64,000 bases of DNA, from positions 99,854,860 through 99,918,859 of the forward strand of contig CM067374.1 in assembly GCA_034401795.1 (NCBI GenBank). The letters run 5' to 3'. This document shows positions 35,464-48,398 of the stretch, in pieces. Under the pieces are notes generated by a model, which was not told the origin of the DNA, made no database searches, and saw only the letters and a list, made by a program, of their open reading frames with translations. A program made the position numbers and the translations under genes. Numbering within the stretch: the stretch's first letter is position 1; each line of letters begins with the position of its first letter. This DNA comes from Chaetoderma sp. LZ-2023a. Its lineage: Eukaryota; Mollusca; Caudofoveata; Chaetodermatida; Chaetodermatidae.

Positions 35464-36134
35464 GGTTCAAACAGAATTTATTTTTTTGTCTTAAAGGGAG
35501 CACGATAAGATAGGTCTTATAACCGCATCTCCCATACAATTATATTAAAAAGTAAATGTCTCATGGTGTAAAAAGAATGAATACATACATGTTACTATAC
35601 TATATTTAATTACTTGGTGACATTATATTATACAATTATACTTATAATACATAATAGTGAGTCTGATAAAAGTGCACATTCACAGCTGAATGCCCGATAA
35701 CAAAGCTATCCGAACTGAACACCCCTGGAAGCCCAAAGTGGGTACCCCAATGCAATGAAAACGAAACAGAGCTCAGCACATGATGATTTCGCCCCGCACA
35801 AACCATCATCATTTTCAGTTACTTAATTGATCTAGGGACTCGTGTCTCTAGTTCGATTTCAGAACACAAAAAATCATATCAATCTATACGTAATAAAACC
35901 ATCACAAGCCAAGACCTACCTCGTCTCACTTCTTGCAGGTCCACAATTTAAGCCACCAAAAGTATGAAATTCTAACAATTCCATCTCCAAGCACTCCGCC
36001 GCGAGTATGCACCCCTAAATCTTGTGTACCGGGATGAAAGAATTACTTAATAAGCATAAATCAGTCGCCATGGCTAGTAGACCTGTGTATATGTGTTGGT
36101 CAATAGCTAGTGCTAGCTCAAACTGGATGAATCC
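35464..36134. other. No gene seen
   Basis: B-only sequence following the end of the block matched to 1600-2266. Nothing was recognised on either strand. Confidence 0.45.
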
Positions 36135-36466
36135 ACGAAAGTATTGACGCCATAATCAACTACGTCGCCTATATGTTGGTGTCACAGTCATAAGTGACGG
36201 AAATACTCCGTCTTAAATCATAGAAATATTCCATCAAGCTGTACGAATTGTATGTTTTCGCTATTTAATAGATATCCTTTTGATTATTTTGAAACTAGCT
36301 TGACTGGTCGCTGCCGCTGCCATATTCATCTCTAATGCCTTACTATTGGGATTCTGGGAATCCATGGTTTAGAGCGTACAGATCGACCCCAACACTCGCA
36401 AAGCATGGCCGGAACCTATCCACAATTGGGCGGGGTATATAGCCAAATGTGGATTTATCAATTACA
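36135..36466 (+). mobile_element. Pal93 MITE lacking the right arm of its palindrome
   Basis: The ACGCCATAATCAACTACGTC cluster, the CTATTTAATAGATATCC lead-in and the left arm (TTTTGATTATTTTGAAACTA at 36279) are present. The right arm is gone. The right-hand TGGGCGGGGTATATAGCC segment remains. Confidence 0.65.
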
Positions 36467-36554
36467 TGGCATAGTGGCCACCCCGAGGTGCTTATGCACT
36501 TGTTGTTGATAGAATGTGATCACGGTTGACATCAGGAAGAGTCCTTACTATTAA

Positions 36555-36665
36555 CAGCCCAGAGGAGACAATTTATAAAAAAAAACCATTTACCATTGGC
36601 GTGGCCGACTCGCTTAGCAGGGCAGTCAGTCCAGTGGGAAAATCTTCAAAGAATTGTTCCCTCCA
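36555..36665. mobile_element. Second palindrome family, decayed copy
   Basis: GAGGAGACAATTTATAAAA on the left and TTCAAAGAATTGTTCCCTCC on the right surround CATTTACCATTGG and CCAGTGGGAAAATC. Confidence 0.5.
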
Positions 36666-36869
36666 CGTCCGCAAGCAGACGCTTCCCAACCCATCTGCAT
36701 GAGCCGTTTTCAATCTCCATGGCCCTTAATCCTTAAGCACACTAGCTAGCCAAAATATAGAAGCGAACCAGATTGAGAGGGTAATGCATGGAGAAATATC
36801 GAAGAGCCGTCCATGGCGTGCCAGTGTACTAATTGTGCTTAGTAATCAGACTATTTTAGATTAGAGCTG

Positions 36870-38490
36870 AAGGATCATTTAAAGCGACTAGTTGAGTCGA
36901 CGTACTGGCAGAGAAGTTCTGATACCTTAATGTTAGTCTCTTCACTCGCATTAGTAGTAACTAATAAAAAATGTTGAACGTTAGAGGTGTAGGAACGATA
37001 TGGTTTGAGATAAGATTATTTAAGAAGGCGTCTCTTTGATCAGTGCAAAGGGGTGGGGGGTGGGGGTAGTGAAACAAGTAATGTTGACTGGATTCGCCAG
37101 CGTGCCCACAGTTGCACTGACGAGAATCCGACAGAAAGTTGTCGACTAAAGGACTGTTTAGGTTGCTACACCCGTTTTGGAGTCTGGCTAAGGCAATATT
37201 CGCTGGCCTTGGTCCTGTAAAGTACCACAGTTGGGGGAGGTTGTGTGTGGTTCATGACTTTCAGCTTGCTTTTAAATTCTGATAATGTAGTAGCTATTCT
37301 ACCTGATTGTGGTAGAGCATTCCAGGAATGGAATGTTTCTGGAAAGAATGATCTATTAAGGGCCTCGGTTCGGCATCTGTATGGTGTGATGAGGTTTGGA
37401 TGACAGGTATTATATAGATTCCGTGTTTGGGATAGTGAAGGAAGGTAATCATTCTCTGGTTCGGAAGTCATTCCATTTATAATTTTATAGACCATAATTA
37501 GTCGGTGTGTTTTGCGTCTCTGTGTCAGTGTTTCAAATCCGGTTTTCGTATACAAAGCATTAGTACTAGCACTTAGTGTAAGTCTGCTTATTGTTCTGAG
37601 TGCGTCCTTTTGAATATTTTTCAGTCTATCCACAAGATATTGCGGTAAATTGTCACAAACCACGTCTGCATATTCTAGGGATGGCCTAACGAAGCTTGTA
37701 TACATGATTTGGAGGCATTCCCGGTCAAGTATATATTTTAGGCATTCAAGTATGGACAGTTTGCGTTGGGCATGGGATATGATGGACTCCGCATTTGGCT
37801 CTACAACTAAACGTAACTCCAAGTTGTTTGCCATTAGTTGAGGGAGAGATTTGAGAGTTTTTAAAAGTGACTGCAAAGATGGTAGGATCTGGGCGCAATG
37901 AGACGCACATGGAGGTAGTTCTTGAAGAATTAAATTAAACTAACCAGGAGGTTGACCATTGTGATATAACCTATAGATCGTGTTCTATGGTTGGGTTTTG
38001 TGTTAGCAGATTGTCAGATATGACATAGAGGCAAGTGTCGTCAGCAAATAGTTTAATATTGTTTAGAACAGCACTAGGCATATCATTAATAAAGATTAGA
38101 AATAGTAGAGGTCCCAGGACAGAGCCTTGGGGCACTCCAGCATTCACGGCGAGTATAGTAGAGCTTTGCCCATTAAGAACTACTCGTTGGCTGCGGTTTT
38201 GTAGATAGCTTTTAATCTATGATAGTAGGGCTCCAGAGATGCCTATCTGGTATAGCTTCTGTAGAAGGCTGCGGTGCCAAACCCAGTCAAAGGCTTTTCG
38301 AAATATTGAAGAAATGAAGAATATTTTTACGGTTGTCCAGGGCCTGGGTAATCGCAATGTAGATGTCGAGGAGCTGGTTTACTGTGGAATATGAGGGGAA
38401 GAATCCGGACTGATGAGGTGTGATGTTCTTCATACGGAGGTGGTCCAGGAGATTGACTGGGTTGGTGCATGCCATGCAATGATGTGTTCC
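36870..38490 (-). mobile_element. LINE fragment: RT domain to C-terminus, broken
   Basis: Minus strand. HQSGFFPSYSTVNQLLDIY starts the open part at 38475-38287. A one-base frameshift separates NISK from AFDWVWHR. VNAGVPQGSVLGPLLF and the intact active-site motif FADD (38048-38037) follow. After a stop-rich gap, an open frame of 236 residues (37876-37166) carries FVRPSLEYADVV, NIQKDALRTISRLT and RSFFPETFHSWNALP. A further frameshift leads to ALARLQNGCSNLN and QCNCGHAGESSQHY, a C-terminal Cys/His motif typical of LINE ORF2 ends. The endonuclease is absent, so it is 5' truncated. This gives a second, separate LINE lineage in the window, inactive. The adjacent relic gene begins just upstream. Confidence 0.88.
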
Positions 38491-38716
38491 TTCTCATATG
38501 ATATGCAAATGGATGTTCCGCATCCCCCGGTTCGTGTCATGGTACAGATGGATAATAAGGCCATGACGTTCTGATATGAGATGCGCGACATGGAGCATGA
38601 TGGGAGGCCACTGCTCACCTGATGATACCGGTGAATGTAATGGTCGTGAAGAATTGGTGTGCCCCTGTAGGGGTCTTTGTCATGGTCGACCGCGATCCGG
38701 CAAAGGTGTTGGGTGC

Positions 38717-39259
38717 CTATTCGCAGATATCTGATAATGTGATGTATTGGGTACCCACCTGCGAGGCATCACAGAAGGTCCCCTCGCTGATCGGTGAATA
38801 CTCATGTTTAATCGGTGGTGGTTGTTCTGCATCGGGGAAATTTCGGGCATAGTCGGTGAGTATGCGTGCAGTTCTCCCATCATATGGCGCTACTTCCAAA
38901 TGTAAGGAGTGCTGATCGTCGATTGAAGGAGATTGAAATGTGTGTGTGTTGAGGGTAGGCGTGGGTTCACTACTCATTCGAGCTCAACATCGGGCACCAC
39001 TTATAGTTCGTGGGGGTATGCACTGGTCCATCCAGCTGCTCCGCTCCATTGCACCACATGTACAGGATGCATGGGAGGGCTGGTTAGCTGTGGTTCTCTG
39101 GGTTACAGATCTGGTATCACAAATCTCCGAAAAGTACAAAGACCGATTTCTAGAGCCAGTGGAACGATATTGTTCTGGTTGGGTCGTGCGACCATTGCCG
39201 CCGAGATTGAACCTCACCGTCTCGTCCCAACTATTTGTGTCACTGGTATGATGGTCCAA
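38717..39259 (-). pseudogene. Relic of an unidentified repeated element or gene, N-terminal part
   Basis: Minus-strand frame beginning MDHHTSDTNSWDETVRFN. It runs 91 codons to a TGA (38986-38984) and then continues in the same frame for about 88 codons (EPTPTLNTHTF, then APYDGRTARILTDYARNFPD). A second copy of the N-terminus is at 63483-63289, and CTCGA is conserved after a stop there. Both share upstream leader sequence and a TATA/CCAAT promoter. I do not recognise the protein. A gag-like ORF of a retroelement is possible, but no protease, RT or LTR pair was found with it. It may also be a small gene family. After 38717 the frame is lost. Confidence 0.55.
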
Positions 39260-41560
39260 GACTCAATTTAGGAGCCTAGACATGATAATTAAAAATATAT
39301 ACTATACAAACAATGGTACTCGTTTGTTAGCATGAGAGAGAAAAGAGACAGTACATAGAACTAAGTTGGTGTCTTGTTAAAGTGGATTCGTCAGAGGTAC
39401 CGCACCGATCCTTATATATCCGTGACGTATCCTGCGAGGGAGCATCCTAACGAGGCCACTTATGTAGTTTACTATAAACCATTATACCCCTACCAAAAAT
39501 ATTATTGTTGCGAGAGGAAAGTGCCTTGCGTGGGCTTCTGTCACAGGAAAATCCCTTCAATGCCGAAGTGGAGGAAGAGAGCTGGCAGAAAGGGCCACTC
39601 TCTTGTTCAAACCTATGCTAAGTGTAGTGTGAGTTAACCTAGTGGAATTATAATTAATGTGATGCACGCTCACTCAGAAAGACAGTGAGCGGACATGTTA
39701 TGGAGTGACAGCTTCAGTATCACATAATGATCCGGTTACACCACAACCATATACAACATCACTAAGATAAGTCAATTTTACACTAGCAATTTGAAAAGCA
39801 CATAAAAGTTTATGGCGGTGAGTGAGAGGCAGATATCCATCTGCAGTGACTTTCCCGTGATGGCGTGGTGAGTTCCCAGACCGCACCCCGTCACTGTACG
39901 GAGTTAGATGGAGATCTGCATCCCATCCGTCATCCGGTGTGTTGGGGGCGGACCATTTAAGATCCGGCTCCGGGGACTAATGTTTGCCTGTCATTAGGGT
40001 TCAGTTTCAGGATGCCCAGAGATGCACTGCTGGCTGGTCAAAATAAATATCTTTTCGCAGTGCTTCCTACTTTGGCGGGTTTAGCTATGCTAACTGGTAT
40101 CCAAAGATACAGAGGAGGTGTATGCGAAATAGACACTTTGGTCTTCACCACTTGGAAACCCCAATAGTTTCCTAAGTCGGAGCATGTCAACGTGGCGATG
40201 GGAGTCCCAGACGATTAATACGCCTTGCGGTTGAAGGAGTACAGAAAGAGACACTCACTCAATATAATAAGAGGCCCTAAGGTATCTGGCCAATTTTACA
40301 CGATCTAGCTGGTGTGCGGTGTTACATATCCACTGCATCCAGAAAAGAGGGTTACACAAATGTTTCATAAGGAGCAATTGTCCCTAACTACTTTGAAACC
40401 TATCCTATCGAGCTAGAATAGCCAGGTTTAGTCGATCACATGTCAGGTTCGCGCAATGAGAACATGAACAGTGACCTCAGTGTAAAATTGATGCTAGGGG
40501 GAAAGTGATGAGGATTTATTGCTGTTGCATAGTATAGCCTAGCGTACTGCAGTCCTAGTATTTTATGTAAAAAAACAAAACAAGTAACTAGGATGGCTGC
40601 TGCCATATATAACTAGCTATCACAGTATTGATAATAAATCAGGTCATAGGACCTTGCGGTGCTTGATAGTCATAAGCACAAAAATAAGGATACTATTTAC
40701 ATTCTAGTCATCAGTACCTGTAAAGAAATGAATATATGCAATAATACAAAGATATAGCTAAATGCGTACCTATTAGTCATCTGTAAGGAAAAAGTTCATA
40801 AATCACTGTAGATGATGCGTTCCGGCTGAGGAACGCAAGATGGCACGATTCTGGAGTTGCTGGGAAATCTCCGCAGGCAAACTGTTGATGCAGCTCACTC
40901 TCACAGATGGTGAAGAAGAACGACTGTAGTTCTGGATGTCCACTAGATATTAATAATAGCTAATACAAATAATTTAAGCAGAATGTTAGAAAGTTCTGTA
41001 CTGTAGCGGAAGTTTGAAAGTTGCCCATAACATAGAGGGCTACAGTTGGAAGTTATTATTATAAAATGCATGTACATTCCTGGGTACACTGTGCATGGTA
41101 CACCACATAGCTCTTGCGGCATACCAGGCGGAGTCCCACCAGACTGCAGCATAAAACTTAATTAACACACGACACGACACACGACACGACACGACGAAGG
41201 TTGATCACCACTTTTCAGCGTGGTTCGGCAGATCTGACGAGTGGTCCACCAAGATTCTCCACGCGTTCCACATACTGGAGAAATTACATCGGGGCCATGA
41301 GGCCCATCCGCAGGAAGGCTCCTCTGAAGTGTTGGAAGTGAGCGACTCTTCTATTCAATTAGTTGCCCCCGGATAGCCGTCCGAGGGCTTACAAAAACTT
41401 AGATGCAGATGCTGCGATTGCGGGCCAGAGACTAAGAACTTAAATCCGAGAGGCACTGCTGCGGTTATAAGGGAACCACAGTCAGTAAGCAGTTGCACTG
41501 CTCTGGCCACACAGCCTGTCACTTGTTCTCTCTCGCTGATGTGGGGTCTCGATTCTTGGT
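39260..41560. other. Leader of the relic element, interrupted by ~1.9 kb
   Basis: 39270-39640 matches 63490-63850, including GGTACCGCAC and the run AAGGCACNTN-like GTGCCTTGCGTGGGC. The segment 39660-41500 has no counterpart in the second copy and is probably an insertion. It contains an (ACACG)n tract at 41166-41199. A minus-strand stretch at about 39960-39704 is open for about 85 codons but unrecognised. Confidence 0.5.
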
Positions 41561-41568
41561 CTTGCGTT

Positions 41569-41613
41569 CCTTTTATACTTCTCACGACGATATAGGAAGG
41601 ACGCCCAGCCAAT
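41569..41613 (-). promoter_or_regulatory. Core promoter of the relic element: TATA and CCAAT boxes
   Basis: On the minus strand, CTGATTGGCTGGG (CCAAT box at 41613-41609) is followed about 31 bp downstream by GTATAAAAGG (41577-41569). The second copy at 63907-63973 has the same elements and spacing, so they are conserved between two diverged copies. Confidence 0.65.
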
Positions 41614-41639
41614 CAGCGGGCGAGCTGTAGAAAAATCAG

Positions 41640-42179
41640 CGTGCAGATAGGAAGGGTGAGGACGCGATCACGTGATAGGCATCTTTCCAATTCATTTAGT
41701 ACATACACGTGTTTACGACGTCCCAGTAATATTTTGAAAATAATTTCAAGGAGCTAAATTAGGATAACTCGATTTTAAAAAGGTGAATAGTTTTAGAATC
41801 CTCGTCTCATTCCGGTCCTAAGAACTACGAGAATAGGTGAATTTAAAGAAATTACGTGCACCAACCCGGTACACTTTAGTATGCATTCCTACTCAGGGTG
41901 GGGTGTGTGGGGCATGCTTGGAACGTACCCAGAGCGGTCATCCCGTACCCAGCTGGGCTGGGATGCTCCATACCCTTCCGGCCGATCCGTGCTACACCAT
42001 CTGCAGATATGGTTATATGGGGTAGTTGAGCGCTAGAATCATCAAGAATGGCAATGTTACAAAAATATATATTAAGATAATCCGCCTTATGAGGGAGTCA
42101 TAAGCAAAAGAATCATCTGCTCATAAAGGCGGAATCTCCTCAAGATTTCAGTTTGTATAAAATAGTAGTGATTTGCTAA
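41640..42179. other. No feature seen
   Basis: Unique sequence between the promoter of the relic element and a LINE fragment. It contains AATATTTTGAAAATAATTTC near 41730, which is too short to call a Pal93 arm. Confidence 0.4.
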
Positions 42180-42690
42180 CTTTCCACCATAATTTGGACC
42201 ATGTACGTTCATTTTTTATTTTCTTAGCTACGTTTAGCATTTTTGACAGGTAGGTGTACTAGATTCCTTTGGTGTGTAAATTCAGCTATCTCCTTGTCTG
42301 TTTTGGGATTCCTGGATTTCTTAAAAATTTTTTTCTCTTAAACTCATCTCATGTCTTATTCTGTTAGTCATCCAGTGTTCATCACTTGTTTTAATGGTAA
42401 CTACTTTGTTTGGAATGCTAGATTCGGCTGCAGTAAGGATATTTGTGGTGATCGCCTGACACCAGCTGTCTGTGTCATAGTCTTTAGAAAGATGATTCCA
42501 CGAGACATTTACGAGGGCATTTCTTAATTTGTTTGTTGATAATAATGGGGTTGAGTAGCGTGTTTGAGTATGGCCTTGTTGTTTCTGTTATCAATTGGTG
42601 AAAACCCAGAGTGCTTATTATATCCCGAAGATGATGTTTTGCTGTGCTAAGAAGATCATTGTTAAGGTCCCCTAATATAAGAATGTTTTA
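42180..42690 (-). mobile_element. LINE fragment: end of endonuclease and linker
   Basis: Minus strand: ILILGDLNNDLLS (endonuclease GDxN motif) near 42688, then HHLRDIISTLGFHQLITETT, TLLNPIIIN, and after a frameshift NVSWNHLSKDYDTDSW, TAAESSIPNKVVTIK and SDEHWMTNRIRHE. It lies directly against a Pal93 MITE at 42691. GDLNNDLLS differs from GDFNFNLL of the LINE at 2399, so it is a different element. Confidence 0.75.
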
Positions 42691-43034
42691 ATCTACTACG
42701 TCACATATAGGCTGACGACGTTATGAATGCTTTAGCTATGTTCGTCACTAACGCATAATTGATAAAGGACTAAGTGTCGTACGAATTGTATGTCTTTAAT
42801 ATTTAATAAACATGCTGTTGAATATTTTGAAGCTACTTTGACTGGGCGCTGGTGCTGCCATATGCAGCAACAGCACTCATTCAAACTAGTTTTAAAGTAT
42901 TCAACAGCCTACCTGTATAGTTTTCTGGAAATTGAAATGGATTTCAGGGATCGATCGGTCCTAGCACGGGAAAAGCAAGGGTAGAGCTCAGCTAGAGATG
43001 GGCTGGGCATAGCAAAAGCTGGATCTATCCATTA
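42691..43034 (+). mobile_element. Pal93 MITE, left end cut by a LINE
   Basis: It begins inside the CTACGTCACATATAGGCTG cluster. The palindrome at 42815-42907 is complete. The right end is AAAGCTGGATCTATCCATT. It shares its left-half sequence with 2291-2398, so the two may be orthologous, each broken by a different LINE event. Confidence 0.75.
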
Positions 43035-43251
43035 ACATTTCGTAATGTATTGTTTCCTTGATAACAAACATATTCATCTTTAGTTTGTGGCAAATTCTTT
43101 GTGACGATTATTAACAAATGATGGCTAGAAAGCATTATATATGACTTTATATCATGCACAGTAAAATTATGCATTTCTCAGGTGGGTAGATGGTGGTAGA
43201 CTCTAGTACTGGTTCTTGATTAACATTTCAATATTATACAACACTAAACAT

Positions 43252-45928
43252 GTCTTCCTGCTCATTCTCTACATTTTCATTCTCCTCTAGATTATTTGCC
43301 ACCATGGAAGAGTCATCTCACCTTCACACCGCATGGACTCTAATCAGTATACCATAAAATTCCAGCCAGTACCATTTGCTTCATGGATGTCTGTTTTGTA
43401 TACATGATCTCTCCTCCAAATAGCTGCATGATATATAAACCTTTTATGTACTCGTCAAGGCAGATTCTTAGTGCAGGGATCATAACGTTCACGGTTTTCT
43501 TTTTGTTCACTAGTTTGGCCTTACCATGAAGAAGTGAAGTGCAACAGTCCTCCTGCAAATTCTGTAGATGAAATCATCTAAGTGAAGCGACATTGTACTT
43601 AAGCTGGTGTGTGAAGGCATCCAAATAATATAGAAAATTCCAGGCCACTAAATGGTAATGTTTAGTACCTTTCATTTGGCATGCACCTGCATGAAAATCC
43701 TAGGGAAATTGATGATTGATTCTTGGCCACTGAGCTGCTACAAGAATCTAACCAGCCACCTGATGTTCACCGGATTTATGAAATGTGTGCTCACTGGTAA
43801 GAAGAATAATCAGACAATTCTTTTCGCCACAAAGCCATTACAAATCATTCGATGCGCTTGGTAAATTACCTTCTGGTACTTCTAACAATTGTTAGAAATG
43901 CTGTACTGGATCAGCCGAGCCATGAGCTAAATGGTAATTGTAGAGTAGCAATCTTCAAGACCTTAGTCATTGCTTTCTAGATTGTACGACTATCCTATGA
44001 GAGTTTAATCGGTGTAATGGAATAGTGCAGTGTCTGGTAGAACCTCAACGAATCTAGGACACTAATCTCTTTCATTATCATTTTCAAATAGGTACATGCA
44101 CAGTGAAACATCTCAATCATTCTTATATGACATTTGTAGTAGTCTTTGACTTTCCATTTGTGAAAATACATACGAGTAAGTCAAAACTTGCTGTAGCATA
44201 CTTTTTCCCAACTTCATCTGAAGCCTTTTTGGACATCCTTAAATTACTAGTGTTATATTCTGTTTAGATGATTGATCACTAACATGAGGCTCGCCATGTT
44301 GTTGGTGTATCATTGAACCACTTGCTCATGATCTCACAGAATCTCTTTCTTCACTTTGAGGATTCCATCTGCCGAATGTTCAAGATGATCTCCATAGCAA
44401 ACGGTGTTGCATTTAAATGGTCAATGGAAGTATTGTGAATCAGATGAAATATCAAGCAGAGGAAACCCTTAACATATGCATAATGCCCCCAACAAGACAT
44501 TGCCTTCACTGGCACACAACGAGGACTAAACTATTAGATAGCTATTTGGAATAGGGTCCGTCTACCAAAGCCATACACCCTTGAACCAAATGGTACTAAT
44601 AGTTGGACTGAAGGCATGCGATGTAAGGATGGATGATATCCTCAGATAATGTCCCATGATGACAGATGTTCTAGAAAGCGAAAGTAACAGGGTAGTTACA
44701 CTGACAAAGATAGCTGCTATGCTAATGAGGCAAAAGCATCTAATGTCTCTGCTAGTAGATGCGACTAATTGAGTGATGTTATGGTCAAATACAGCTAACA
44801 TATTCATTATGTACTATGTAGAGGGTAGCAATGCAAACGTGTTGAGTGATCTGTTATTGCTCTATGTGATTTCAGTAGGATACTATGTTCACTTTATGTT
44901 CAGGTGCACATACGTGCATTTTACAGTTACTTTCAAAACCAGCATTGTCTTACCAGTCACAGTAACACGATTCAATGAAATAAATAACAAATGACACTTT
45001 CATTTGTCAGATGGCATATACCATCCATTTTCAACACAATATTCCTTTAGTTGCGCTTTGCCAGTTGCAATAATGCACAATTTGAAATCGTCGACCAAAA
45101 TATGTGACCACTCGACCTTCGCTGACTTTATTGCACAAGTGATTCCCATATAACATGCATAAAATTATATTACAAGAAAGATTCTCAGTGGGTATTTAGT
45201 AATCTATATTACTTAGATGCAATGCAATTTAACCTTTAAGTTCCCAATTATTGCATTTTCCAACAACTTAAAAAAATTGTTATCTTCTGTTATCTGTCAT
45301 ACTGTCATACTTTATCCCATGAAATAAGTGAGCATTGCCAATGTAGATTTGCCGGATGCTGTCTATCATTTATTTTCAGGCGCTTACATGAGCACATTCC
45401 TTTATCAGCACGTTGTCAGTCACGGCAATGCACCGTTACCCAAATCTAGGCTGCAGCGAAAGCTGGCTACAATTGGACATTTGGTGACCTAATTCCTCAA
45501 CTGATTTTCATATAACATACACACAATTTCACAGGACAGTGTATTATTAACTTCTTACAATAATAACACTAACATATTCCTTTGTAAGTGTGTTGTCAGT
45601 TAGAGTAATGCAATGATCATGGTAAAGAAATCATGATGGCAGTGGATCCTGAGCCCCGAGCCTATAATGGACTTGAGAAAATTACAGAGCCAGCTAGCAT
45701 AATTGGAATGCCTATATTAAAAATCAAGGCAAAAGGTGTTTTAAATATCTCTCAAGTTATAAGCCTTCGTTATCATCTCTCATAGGTTCAATCCAATCCA
45801 ATCGTAGTGTGATATCTACTGACAAAAACGTATATGAGCAGTATACAGCTCAGAAATAACTTGCTTTGTTTCCACGGACAAAAGTAGAAACATTTTCGTT
45901 CATACAATTTTGAACACAATGTAAGAAA
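43252..45928. other. Duplicated block B of 4443-6738
   Basis: Collinear with copy A except for 44128-44606, which has no match in A. No frame is conserved over its length. An open minus-strand frame at 43558-43340 has stops in A. Confidence 0.6.
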
Positions 45929-46020
45929 TGTTCCCTTGAATATTTAGCACATAATTGGATTGGAAGACTGCCTAAGGAAGCACTGTCATCAATTCCAATT
46001 ATATTCAAAATATTCAACAG
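45929..46020. mobile_element. Pal93-related palindrome, ortholog of 6739-6829
   Basis: The TAATTGGATTGGAAGACTGC stem opposes an ATTCCAATTAT arm, with identical flanks to copy A. Confidence 0.7.
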
Positions 46021-47170
46021 TATGTGTTAAGTTATTTCTCAACTATACTGTACGTCCCTTGATCTACAGATGTAGACACCCAGCTGCTTTGATAGGTAGT
46101 CGGTTTCCATAACCCCACTTGCCTTTCTGTATGCAACAGACTAATAACCATCGTGAAATGTGCTTGGAGAATAGGGGTTCCAATTACAGACTGTCGATAT
46201 TGTTAGCATTTCATTTGGTCTGCTATGTGTTACTAGTTTATCGATGGAAACACTATTTCTATTTAGAGTAAGCCTGCTATCTCATGCAACAGCCAGGTTT
46301 AATAGAGGTATCCGATCTGTCACTCCACTATCTGACGTTACAAGTAAAATATGGAACGTGTTAGCTTTTGCCCACGTCACACTCAAAATGAGGTTGTTCC
46401 GTCACAAAGGGTCACATTCCGTCATGAAAGTGCCAGCATTGGATGCATTTGGTCAATTTTCAGTTTTATAAACGTTATGTTGAATACTCTGACATTAATT
46501 CGACTGCGCCTAGGAGAAATGAGTTTAGAAAATTTCACCAACAGGCCCGTATACTTACCTTGAAATCTGTGATTCTGTGATGTTAGGTTTCAAAGTGTTA
46601 TACTCGATTCAAATACATGTACAAAGTGGAGAGGCGTTTAACGAGAAATGGGAGGAAATTGGCAAGGAATGGATCCTTCCATTGAATATGGATATGCCCA
46701 ATCGAACCCCACACTTGACTCTACCTATATCAGCCATGGAATACATTACATCATGCACTCATTCGTTCAGGGTCTTCCACTTAATGATGTGTATTTTATG
46801 GGCTATGTAATCACATATTGTTGCAAGATAGACACATTGAAGATCACGTTAACTACGCAAAAGGTTTGCCTGATTGCTCGAAAATTAATTAGATACATTG
46901 GACTGGGCTTGTGACGGATACATTTAATAATTAAATGTGATACGAAATCTGATATCAGAAGCATGCCTGACGTACTATATTATCTGCTAGCTATAATGAA
47001 AATTGGTTTTCATTTCCCTATTCTTCACATATTTGTCTAGTCACCCTAATTGGCCAATAGTGCCATATATGAATAGCAATAAAATCCGAGGCTATGTCTG
47101 CCAAAATCAATACTGAACAAAAATCAGCAGGCAACCATTTTGAAGCGTGGCTTCCATGCAATAGCTCAAC
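46021..47170. other. Duplicated block, no gene seen
   Basis: Matches 6830-7160 and then jumps to 9565-10340, with a junction near 46345-46365. The pseudogene region of copy A is therefore missing here. A degenerate Pal93 is at 46478-46544. Confidence 0.55.
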
Positions 47171-47480
47171 ATGGGACGATTTCAGTTTCGCAGTCAATCA
47201 TATGAGATCATAATCAGCTACGTAACGTGTAGTACGACGTCATAATCAACTACGTCGTGATTGACTCGATTTAGTTCATCTTAAATGCTTAATACTGCCA
47301 AGGTATACGACTTATGTCTTTACTATTAATAACCATTCTATTGAACAGGCAGCAACATCAGCCAGTCAAATTAGTTTCAAAATAGTCCTACCTATATAAC
47401 TTGATAGTCAGTTAGCTCCTGGATTGGTCGAATTAACACGGTCGAAGAGTGAACATAGCTTAAACTGCATTCTTCCATTG
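47171..47480 (+). mobile_element. Pal93 MITE with collapsed palindrome, ortholog of 10345-10672
   Basis: Shares the left-arm loss (TTGAACAGGCAGCAACATC) and both ends with the copy-A element. Confidence 0.75.
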
Positions 47481-48023
47481 ATTGTCTATTCAGTCATGAA
47501 CTGTGCTATGTATCTTGAACTATGCCTATGTTCTATGTATTATGTTTGCTGAAATGGAAACTCATTTTCATTATGACCATGGTGACCACTTTGGACATTT
47601 TATCGGATATTTTCTCGATGTGCTAATTCCTCACAGAATTACCAAATTGGATCGATCAGACACATTGTGACTGTCCTATCACGTGGAATACAATTCTTAT
47701 AACAAATGTTTGGTGGTGATATTTGATTTGGATTACTATTGATTTTCAATATGTATTCACACCAGTTATAATTCATTGTCTGCTCCATTTTAAACGTCTG
47801 GTTATTTGAATAATTCCTGAGAATTGTGTCTATTTGGAATTGGTAATCACTTTTAATATTTAATACGATGTTTATATGCTTGTTGCAATTTGTTTTCATT
47901 GTATTCAAACAATAGATAGTACAATAATAACACTGATTTGTCATCTCGAAATGATCAATATTGATAGAAAGAGAGACAGCAGAAGAAGTGTTGGCGTTAC
48001 GGGTACGCTTGCCTAGCGTTGAC

Positions 48024-48272
48024 AATGGAGGAATCCAATCTAATAAACATTTCGTTGAATATTTCCAAACTAATTTTACAGGAAGCTGTTGCTTCCAGTC
48101 AAATTAGTTTCAAAATATTCAACAGCTTTTTTGCATAGCTACAGGGAAATTAAAATTCTGAGAATTCAAGGTGCAAAGCGTAAAATCGAATAGAACGCGC
48201 TAACAATGTGGGTGGGGCTTAGCTAGAAATCGGCGGAGAATAGCTATAACTGGATCCCTCTATTATTTTAGA
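48024..48272 (+). mobile_element. Pal93 MITE, left half deleted, ortholog of 11241-11614
   Basis: The left end GGAGGAATCCAATCT runs directly into AATAAACATTTCGTTGAAT. The palindrome is at 48053-48125 and the right end is ACTGGATCCCTCTATT. Confidence 0.75.
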
Positions 48273-48394
48273 CACAAGAATGTGACATCATCATCACACG
48301 TAATCAGTCAGAACAATCATACTATACAGGTTGATATTTTCGTGGTTAGTTTGTGATTTCCGAGATGCTAATTCATATGCTATATCTGCTACAC

Positions 48395-48398
48395 TTAA
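48395..48398. other. Empty TTAA target site
   Basis: Single TTAA corresponding to the duplicated TTAA around 11747-11944 in copy A. The flanks CTGCTACAC on the left and CCTAATGTATTCC on the right align with those of copy A. Confidence 0.75.

Noticed and set aside
39698..39960. About 85 open minus-strand codons ending CDTEAVTP
   Set aside because: Coherent frame but no recognisable domain, and no second copy in the window to compare. Not enough for a gene call.
43340..43558. Possible DDE-type (piggyBac-like) fragment, LRICLDE on the minus strand
   Set aside because: Tempting because TTAA MITEs are nearby, but no other transposase motif lines up, and the copy-A version has stops in the same stretch.
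47639..48025. 128-residue minus-strand frame
   Set aside because: Asn/Ile-rich with no domain. The orthologous sequence in copy A (about 10840-11235) has stops and indels, and substitutions do not look codon-biased.
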